Shown here in pieces: positions 57,777 to 64,000 of a stretch of 64,000 nucleotides of DNA (its first letter is position 1; each line of letters begins with the position of its first letter). The notes under the pieces were generated by a model. The model searched no databases and was not told where the DNA came from. It worked only from the letters and a program-made list of their open reading frames with translations. The DNA lies in NCBI GenBank assembly GCA_017255395.1, contig JAFKDC010000002.1, forward strand, positions 84,528 to 148,527, read 5' to 3'. The position numbers and the translations under genes were made by a program. This DNA is from Enemella evansiae (GTDB lineage: Bacteria; Pseudomonadota; Alphaproteobacteria; Rhodobacterales; Rhodobacteraceae).

Positions 57777-59459
57777 ATGGCAGACCCCAGCCCCCAGACC
57801 GCTCCCGCCGACAGCCACCGCATGGCTGACCGGATCCTGCGCCCGGTCGCACGCACGCTGCGCGGCGCGGGCTGGCTGTCGGTGCTGGCCGGGGCGCTCT
57901 GGCCGGTGCAGGCGGCGGTCCTCGCCTGGGCGGTTTCGGGCTGGGTCGAGGGGCAGGACCCGCTCTCACGGGCCTTGCCCGCCGCGGCGGTCTTCCTTGC
58001 CGTGGCCGTCATCCGTGCCGGGCTCGAACACCGCTCCGGCGCGCTGCTGTTCAAGGCCGCCGACCGCACCATCGCCCGCGAACGCGCCGCGCTGATCCGG
58101 CGCGAGGCGCGCGAGCCCTCGGGCATCGGCTCCGCCGCCGTGGCCTCTCTGGCGGTGCAGAAGCTGCCGCTGCTGCAACCGTGGATCACGCGCTATCATG
58201 TGGCGATGCTGCGGGCGCGGATCCTTCCGGCGCTGCTGCTCGCGCTGGCCTTCTGGCACTCGTGGCTCGTCGGGTTGACGCTGCTGGTGGCAGGGCCGCT
58301 GATCCCGGTCTTCATGGCGCTGGTCGGCATGGCGGCGGAAGAGGCCTCGCGCCGCCAGATGGCAGAGGTCGGGGACATGAACACCATGCTGATGGAACGG
58401 CTTTCGGCGCTGACCGATATCCGGCTGCTGGGCGCCACGGAGCGCGCCACGCAGGATTTCGCGGCGCGGGCCGAGGCGCTCAGGCAGCGCACCATGGCGG
58501 TGCTGCGGGTCGCCTTCCTGTCCTCCACGGTGCTGGAGTTCTTCTCGGCGCTGGGGGTGGCGCTGGTGGCGGTCTTCGTGGGCTTCACGCTGCTGGGCGA
58601 GATCACCATCGGCACATGGGGCGCCCCCCTGACGGTGGGACAGGGGCTGTTCCTGCTGCTGATCGCGCCGGAGTTCTTCCAGCCGCTGCGGGACCTTGCC
58701 ACGGCATGGCACGACCGCGCGGCGGGGCAGGCGGTGGTGGCGGAATTGGAGGCGCTGGATGCCGCGCCGCGCGCCGCGATGCTGGGGCGGGGCGAGGCGG
58801 CAGAGCCGCTGCCCGGCCCGCTGTCGCTGCGCACGGCGGGCGCGGTGGTGGCGCTTGGCGAGGGGCGCGTGGCGCTGCCGGACCTCGCGGTCGAGGCCGG
58901 GCAGAGCCTTGCGCTGGTCGGGCCAAGCGGCAGCGGCAAATCGACGACGCTAGCGGCGCTGGCGGGGCTGGTGCCGCTGGCCGAGGGCGCGGTCACGGTC
59001 TGCGGGAGGCGGCTGGACGCCGGCGCGGCGGATGGCTGGCGTGCTCGGCTGGCGCTGGTGCCGCAGCGCCCGCATATGCCGGACATGCCGCTGGCGGACT
59101 GGCTGGACCCGCGCGGCACCGGTGCCGACCCGCGCGCGGCGCTGCGGCTGGCCGAGGCCGAGGCCATCGTCACGCGCCTGCCGGAGGGCCTTGCGACCCG
59201 GCTGGGCGAAAGCGGCGGCGGCGTTTCGGGGGGCGAAATGCGGCGCCTGATGCTGGCGCGCGCGGTCATGGCCGGGGGCGATCTGGTGCTGGCGGACGAG
59301 CCGACGGCGGATCTGGACCCCGACACCGCGCGCCGCGTGATTGCGGCGCTGGAACGCATGCGCGCCGGGGGCCGCGCCGTCGTGGTCGCCACGCATGACC
59401 CGGCGCTGGCGGCGGCGATGCAGACCCGCGTGACGCTGGGCGGGGAGACCGGGGCATGA
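57777..59459 (+). CDS. cydD: Heterodimeric thiol ABC exporter subunit CydD
   Basis: A 560-residue ABC exporter half: six-helix transmembrane domain (about 25-310; EEASRRQMAEVGDMNTMLMERLSALTDIRLLGA is the coupling region), then an ATPase domain with Walker A GPSGSGKST (Lys388), signature VSGGEMRRLMLARAV and Walker B DLVLADEPTADLD. CydDC exports glutathione or cysteine and is needed for cytochrome bd assembly. GGAGG precedes ATG 57777. cydC follows after 85 nt; no cydAB in the window. Confidence 0.92.
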   Translation: MADPSPQTAPADSHRMADRILRPVARTLRGAGWLSVLAGALWPVQAAVLAWAVSGWVEGQDPLSRALPAAAVFLAVAVIRAGLEHRSGALLFKAADRTIARERAALIRREAREPSGIGSAAVASLAVQKLPLLQPWITRYHVAMLRARILPALLLALAFWHSWLVGLTLLVAGPLIPVFMALVGMAAEEASRRQMAEVGDMNTMLMERLSALTDIRLLGATERATQDFAARAEALRQRTMAVLRVAFLSSTVLEFFSALGVALVAVFVGFTLLGEITIGTWGAPLTVGQGLFLLLIAPEFFQPLRDLATAWHDRAAGQAVVAELEALDAAPRAAMLGRGEAAEPLPGPLSLRTAGAVVALGEGRVALPDLAVEAGQSLALVGPSGSGKSTTLAALAGLVPLAEGAVTVCGRRLDAGAADGWRARLALVPQRPHMPDMPLADWLDPRGTGADPRAALRLAEAEAIVTRLPEGLATRLGESGGGVSGGEMRRLMLARAVMAGGDLVLADEPTADLDPDTARRVIAALERMRAGGRAVVVATHDPALAAAMQTRVTLGGETGA

Positions 59460-59544
59460 GGCGCGCGCTTCTCCCGGTCCGCGCCGCCCGCCACCCGGCC
59501 CCCGGTCCCGCGCCGCTGTGGCCGCTGCGGACAGGGGCGGCGTC

Positions 59545-61308
59545 ATGAGGATGCTTCTGCGCATGATCCCGCTGTTGTTGCGCGCGGCGCCCGGCGCCAT
59601 GGCGCGCGGCGCCGCGCTGGCGGTTGTCGTGCTGGTCATGGGGGCGGCACTGCTGGGTCTCTCGGGATGGTTCATCACCGCCACCGGCATCGCGGGGCTG
59701 GCGGGACTGGGGATTGCCTTCGACGTCTTCCGGCCCTCGGCGGGCGTGCGTTTCCTTGCGCTGGGGCGCACGGCGGCCCGCTACGGAGAGCGGCTGCTGA
59801 CCCATGACGCGGTACTGCGGGCATTGGCGGCCCTGCGGGTCACGGTGCTGCGCCAGCAGGGGGGACTAGACGCGCGTGCCCTTGCGCGGTTGCGCGGCGA
59901 GGCGGTTCTGACGCGGGTGGTGTCGGACGTGGACGCGCTGGACGGGCTGCTGCTGCGGGTCGTGCTGCCGGTGGCGGCGGGGGTGGTCACGCAGGCACTG
60001 GTCTTCGCGGCGCTCTGGTGGCTGGTCGGCCCGCTTGTGGCCCTTGCGGTGCTTGCGGCGCTGCTGCCGGCCTCGGCTGTGGTGCTCTGGGTGCTGGCGC
60101 GGGCGACGCTGGCACCCTCCGAGGCGGCCGAGGCGGGATCACAGGCGCTGCGGCGCGGGGTGATCGATACGATCCGCGACCGCGAGGCGCTGATCCTCTC
60201 GGGGCAGCTGCGCGCACGTCAGGCGGCGCTGCTGGATCAGGACGCCCGGGCGCGCGCGGCGACGGCGGCGCTGGACCGGGCAGAGCGCCGGGCGGGGGCG
60301 CTTTTGTCGGTCATCGCGGCGGGGACGCTGGCGGCGGCGCTGGTCGCGGGCGCGCTGCTGCTGGGGCGCGGGGCCGTGGATGCGCCGCGCGCCGTGATCG
60401 GCCTTTTCGTGGCCCTCGCCCTGGCAGAGACGGTGCTGCCCCTGCGCCGCGGCCTTGCAGAGATCGGACGCATGGCGGGCGCGGCGCGGCGGCTGGGGCT
60501 TCCTGACTGGCAGAGGGGGCATCGGGGGGATGGCGCCGACAGCGGTGGCGCCGGGGATGCCATGGGCGCGCGAGCCCGCCATGGTGCGCCTGCCCGCAAG
60601 GGCCCGATGGGGCCATCGGTCGACGGCGCTGCCTCGGGCGACGGTGACCAGAGCGCCGAAAGACCGACGCGGGTCGGCATCGGCGCGCCGGACACGAACC
60701 TGACCGAAGCACCGCTGCTTCGGGTCGACCGGGCGGAGCTTTCCCTCACGGTGCAGGCCGGAGAGGCGGTGGCGCTGACCGGCCCTTCGGGGCGCGGCAA
60801 GAGCACGCTTCTGCTGGGCATCGCCGGTCTGCTGCCGCTGGACGGAATCCTGCTGAAGGGGCGCGCGCCCTGTGACCGCGACGAGGCGGACCTGCGCCGG
60901 ACGGTGGCCATGCTGCCGCAGCGCTCGGCGCTGATGGCGGGAACGCTGCGCGAGGCGCTGTGCCTTGCGGCGGACTTCAACGACGAGGCCCTCTGGGCGG
61001 TGCTGCGGGCGGTTGCCCTCGACGAGCTTGTCGCGGCGCGCGGCGGGCTGGAGATGCGGCTGGGCGAGCGCGGCGGCGGGTTGTCGGGCGGGCAGGCGCG
61101 GCGGCTGGCGCTGGCGCGCTGCCTGTTGCTGGCGCCCGAGCTGCTCTTGCTGGACGAGCCGACAGAGGGGCTGGACGACGCGACCGCCGCGCGGGTGCTC
61201 TGGCGTGTCCGCCGCCACCTGCCCGAGGCCGCGCTTCTGGTGGTGATGCACCGGGGCAGCGGCCACGCGATGTTCGACGCGGTTCAGGCGGTGGGCGCAC
61301 CGGGCTGA
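59545..61308 (+). CDS. cydC: Heterodimeric thiol ABC exporter subunit CydC
   Basis: A 587-residue partner of CydD. The transmembrane domain (about 1-320) includes AALLGLSGWFITATGIAGLAG and DAVLRALAALRVTVLRQQGG, and the ATPase domain has Walker A GPSGRGKST (Lys419), LSGGQARRLALARCLLL and LLLLDEPTEGLDD. Between them is an unusual Gly/Asp/Ala-rich linker at about 325-385 (GHRGDGADSGGAGDAMGARA and onward). ATG 59545 is taken over GTG 59518 on homology. The 311-nt spacer 61309-61619 shows no gene. Confidence 0.9.
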   Translation: MRMLLRMIPLLLRAAPGAMARGAALAVVVLVMGAALLGLSGWFITATGIAGLAGLGIAFDVFRPSAGVRFLALGRTAARYGERLLTHDAVLRALAALRVTVLRQQGGLDARALARLRGEAVLTRVVSDVDALDGLLLRVVLPVAAGVVTQALVFAALWWLVGPLVALAVLAALLPASAVVLWVLARATLAPSEAAEAGSQALRRGVIDTIRDREALILSGQLRARQAALLDQDARARAATAALDRAERRAGALLSVIAAGTLAAALVAGALLLGRGAVDAPRAVIGLFVALALAETVLPLRRGLAEIGRMAGAARRLGLPDWQRGHRGDGADSGGAGDAMGARARHGAPARKGPMGPSVDGAASGDGDQSAERPTRVGIGAPDTNLTEAPLLRVDRAELSLTVQAGEAVALTGPSGRGKSTLLLGIAGLLPLDGILLKGRAPCDRDEADLRRTVAMLPQRSALMAGTLREALCLAADFNDEALWAVLRAVALDELVAARGGLEMRLGERGGGLSGGQARRLALARCLLLAPELLLLDEPTEGLDDATAARVLWRVRRHLPEAALLVVMHRGSGHAMFDAVQAVGAPG

Positions 61309-61619
61309 ACAGCCGCAGGCGCGCCGGGGATCACGGCCCGGACGGTTGCGCGGGGCTCCTGAGAAATGGATGACACAGAGTCCCGGGCGGGCGCTGTCAG
61401 GGGCGCGCGTTGTCCTCCACTGGCGGGCGAAGGGCCCCCCTGCGCAACCGGCGCGGGGGCCGGGGCTGCGGTGCGTGTCGGCGGGGCCGGGCCTTGCCGC
61501 CGTGGCAGGGCGACAGGGGGCGATGGCAGGCCGCCACCGGGGCGCGTGGCGGCCCTTGACCTTGTGCGCCGCTGACGAAACAACGGGGCAAACCGCCGTG
61601 CCCGTCCGAGGAGAGGCTT

Positions 61620-63914
61620 ATGAAGTTCCGATTCCCCATCGTCATCATCGACGAGGATTTCCGTTCCGAAAACACCTCTGGGCTGGGCATCCGCGCACTC
61701 GCTCAAGCCCTTGAAACAGAAGGCTTCGAGGTCCTTGGCGTGACCTCTTACGGCGATCTCAGCCAGTTCGCCCAGCAGCAGAGCCGCGCCAGCGCCTTTG
61801 TGCTGTCCATCGACGACGAGGAGTTCAGCGCCGGGCCGGACCTTGACCCTGCCGTGATCAAGCTGCGCGCCTTCATCGAAGAGGTACGCTGGAAGAACGC
61901 CGACGTGCCGATCTACGTCTATGGCGAGACCAAGACCAGCCGCCACCTGCCCAACGACATCCTGCGCGAGCTGCACGGCTTCATCCACATGTTCGAGGAT
62001 ACGCCGGAATTCGTCGCCCGTCACATCATCCGCGAGGCGAAAAGCTATCTGGAAGGCATCCAGCCGCCCTTCTTCAAGGCGCTTTTGGATTACGCCGAGG
62101 ACGGGTCCTATTCCTGGCACTGCCCGGGGCATTCCGGCGGCGTGGCCTTCCTGAAGTCGCCCATCGGCCAGATGTACCACCAGTTCTACGGCGAGAACAT
62201 GCTGCGCGCCGATGTCTGCAACGCGGTCGAGGAACTGGGGCAGCTGCTGGACCACAACGGTGCTATCGGAGCCAGCGAACGCAACGCCGCGCGGATCTTC
62301 AATGCCGATCATTGCTATTTCGTGACGAACGGCACCTCGACCTCCAACAAGATGGTCTGGCACCACACCGTGGCGCCCGGCGACGTGGTGGTGGTCGACC
62401 GCAACTGTCACAAGTCGATCCTGCATGCGATCATCATGTGCGGCGCGATCCCGGTCTTCCTGCGGCCCACGCGCAACCATTGGGGCATCATCGGGCCGAT
62501 CCCGCGATCCGAGTTCGAGCCCGAGGCGATCAAGGCGAAGATCGCCGCCAATCCCCTGCTGGAGGGCTATGACCCGGAACAGGTGCAGCCGCGCATCCTG
62601 ACGTTGACGCAGTCGACCTATGACGGGGTTCTCTACAACACCGAAGAGATCAAGGGCCTGCTGGACGGCTATGTCGAGAACCTGCATTTCGATGAGGCCT
62701 GGCTGCCGCATGCCGCTTTCCATTCCTTCTACGGGCAATACCACTCGATGGGCCGCAAGCGCGCCCGGACGAAGAAATCGGTGACCTATGCCACGCAGTC
62801 GGTGCACAAGCTGCTGGCGGGCATCAGCCAGGCCAGCCACGTGCTGGTGCAGGACAGCGAGGAGGTGGCGCTGGACCGGCATCTCTTCAACGAGAGCTAC
62901 CTGATGCACACCTCGACCTCGCCGCAGTATTCGATCATCGCGTCGTGCGACGTGGCGGCGGCGATGATGGAGCCCCCGGGCGGCACCGCGCTGGTCGAGG
63001 AAAGCGTCGTCGAGGCGCTGGATTTCCGCCGCGCCATGCTGAAGGTCGATGCCGAGTTCGGCGAGGACGACTGGTGGTTCAAGGTCTGGGGGCCGGACGA
63101 TTTCCGCTCGGACGGGGACGGCATGGGCCGCACCCGCGACTGGGTGCTGCGCAAGACCGATGCCGAGGGCGTGCAAAGCTCTGGCGAGGACGCGTGGCAC
63201 GGCTTTGGCGACATGGCGCCGGGCTTCAACATGCTGGACCCGATCAAGGCGACCATCGTCACGCCCGGCCTCGATATCGAGGGCAACTTCGGCGAGACCG
63301 GCATCCCGGCCTCGATCGTGTCGAAGTACCTGACCGAGCATGGCGTGGTGGTCGAGAAGACCGGCCTGTACTCCTTCTTCATCATGTTCACCATCGGCAT
63401 CACCAAGGGCCGGTGGAATACGCTGCTGGCGGCGTTGCAGCAGTTCAAGGACGACTACGACCGCAACCAGCCGCTGTGGCGGGTCATGCCCGAGTTCTGC
63501 GCCAGCCAGCCGCGCTACGAGAAGATGGGGCTGAAGGATCTCTGCCAGCACGTCCACAGCCTGTACGCGCGCTACGACGTGGCGCGGCTGTCGACCGAGA
63601 TCTACCTCAGCGATCACCACCCGGCGATGACGCCCGCCGATGCGTTTTCCTGCATCGCGCGGCGCCGGACCGAGCGGGTGGCCATCGACGATCTGGAGGG
63701 GCGGGTGACGACCTCGCTGGTGACGCCCTATCCGCCGGGCATTCCGCTGCTGATCCCGGGCGAGGTCTTCAACGCGAAGATCGTCGACTACCTTCGGTTC
63801 AACCGAGAGTTCGCGCGCGAGTGCCCGGGCTTCGAGACCGATATCCACGGGCTGGTGGTTGAAGAGGGCGAGAGTGGCGAAAAGGCCTACTTCGCGGACT
63901 GCGTGGCGGAATAG
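61620..63914 (+). CDS. Orn/Lys/Arg decarboxylase class I
   Basis: A 764-residue PLP enzyme. An N-terminal response-regulator-like wing domain (FRFPIVIIDEDFRSENTSGLGIRALAQALE) is followed by HCPGHSGGVAF, the core with VTNGTSTSNKMVWHHTV and NCHKSILHAIIMCGAIPVFL, DEAWLPHAAFHSFY, and the PLP lysine K397 in TQSVHKLLAGISQASH; a C-terminal domain with PYPPGIPLLIPGE completes it. Length fits the LdcC/AdiA/SpeC group. Arginine, lysine and ornithine cannot be told apart here. AGGAGAGG precedes ATG 61620. It would make polyamines or consume acid. Confidence 0.92.
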   Translation: MKFRFPIVIIDEDFRSENTSGLGIRALAQALETEGFEVLGVTSYGDLSQFAQQQSRASAFVLSIDDEEFSAGPDLDPAVIKLRAFIEEVRWKNADVPIYVYGETKTSRHLPNDILRELHGFIHMFEDTPEFVARHIIREAKSYLEGIQPPFFKALLDYAEDGSYSWHCPGHSGGVAFLKSPIGQMYHQFYGENMLRADVCNAVEELGQLLDHNGAIGASERNAARIFNADHCYFVTNGTSTSNKMVWHHTVAPGDVVVVDRNCHKSILHAIIMCGAIPVFLRPTRNHWGIIGPIPRSEFEPEAIKAKIAANPLLEGYDPEQVQPRILTLTQSTYDGVLYNTEEIKGLLDGYVENLHFDEAWLPHAAFHSFYGQYHSMGRKRARTKKSVTYATQSVHKLLAGISQASHVLVQDSEEVALDRHLFNESYLMHTSTSPQYSIIASCDVAAAMMEPPGGTALVEESVVEALDFRRAMLKVDAEFGEDDWWFKVWGPDDFRSDGDGMGRTRDWVLRKTDAEGVQSSGEDAWHGFGDMAPGFNMLDPIKATIVTPGLDIEGNFGETGIPASIVSKYLTEHGVVVEKTGLYSFFIMFTIGITKGRWNTLLAALQQFKDDYDRNQPLWRVMPEFCASQPRYEKMGLKDLCQHVHSLYARYDVARLSTEIYLSDHHPAMTPADAFSCIARRRTERVAIDDLEGRVTTSLVTPYPPGIPLLIPGEVFNAKIVDYLRFNREFARECPGFETDIHGLVVEEGESGEKAYFADCVAE

Positions 63915-63925
63915 GGCGCGGGTTT

Positions 63926-63946
63926 CGCCCGGGCCCTGCCCGGGCG
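63926..63946 (+). terminator. Hairpin after the decarboxylase
   Basis: Perfect stem CGCCCGGGC / GCCCGGGCG with loop CCT, 12 nt after the stop. No T run follows, only ACC and then the G tract, so terminator function is uncertain. Confidence 0.45.

Positions 63947-64000
<54 letters not shown>

Overview
The window looks like a chromosomal contig end from a high-GC, probably marine alphaproteobacterium of the Rhodobacterales (Roseobacter/Rhodovulum-like). This rests on gene content: a class A RNase P RNA, an Na+-NQR operon, an alphaproteobacterial dcw cluster, DUF1127 and NsrR-type genes, and short intergenic repeats of a style I associate with this order. No tRNA, rRNA, CRISPR array or intact insertion sequence was seen.

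Layout. 1-14.5 kb is ordinary chromosome: an MFS transporter fragment, tag, four alpha/beta-hydrolase or methyltransferase genes, VOC and M15-like genes, rnpB, rpmG, cupin and SRPBCC genes, an rpe / thioredoxin-like / gph run, pirin and a CBS-domain protein. 14.7-22.0 kb holds the sodium-pumping NADH dehydrogenase: nqrABCDEF on the plus strand, with apbE (FMN transferase for NqrB/NqrC) and nqrM (maturation factor) on a divergent minus-strand unit. 22.3-27.3 kb carries a class III aminotransferase, an MscS channel coupled to a double zinc-ribbon protein, two Rnk/GreA-C-like genes, a 69-residue protein and a DUF1127 protein. 27.8-33.4 kb has an ArsR / SRPBCC / VOC cassette and a probable nitric-oxide-responsive set: an NsrR-like regulator, and a globin / DUF488 / nitronate monooxygenase operon divergent from a small conserved gene, with matching candidate operators at both promoters. 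33.6-34.9 kb has two more Rnk-like paralogues. Three of the four paralogues share a leader containing a hairpin.

35.0-45.9 kb is a decayed prophage: frameshifted remnants, a CI-type repressor and Cro-like gene around a perfect 18-bp inverted operator, then an apparent large deletion joining the early region to the C-terminal part of a tail-tip J protein, followed by an intact 1726-residue tail fibre. That fibre contains a D-Ala-D-Ala carboxypeptidase (S11)-like domain, the most unusual element of the window. 46.0-57.4 kb is the dcw cluster (mraZ, rsmH, ftsL, ftsI, murE, murF, mraY, murD), with candidate MraZ boxes and a terminator-like hairpin ahead of mraZ, and a reverse-strand yihY-like gene between mraY and murD. 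The cluster breaks off after murD. cydDC and an Orn/Lys/Arg decarboxylase follow, and the contig ends in a 46-nt G run that is probably an artefact.

Coordinates, start codons and motifs were read by eye. Family names come from recognised motifs, not from database searches.
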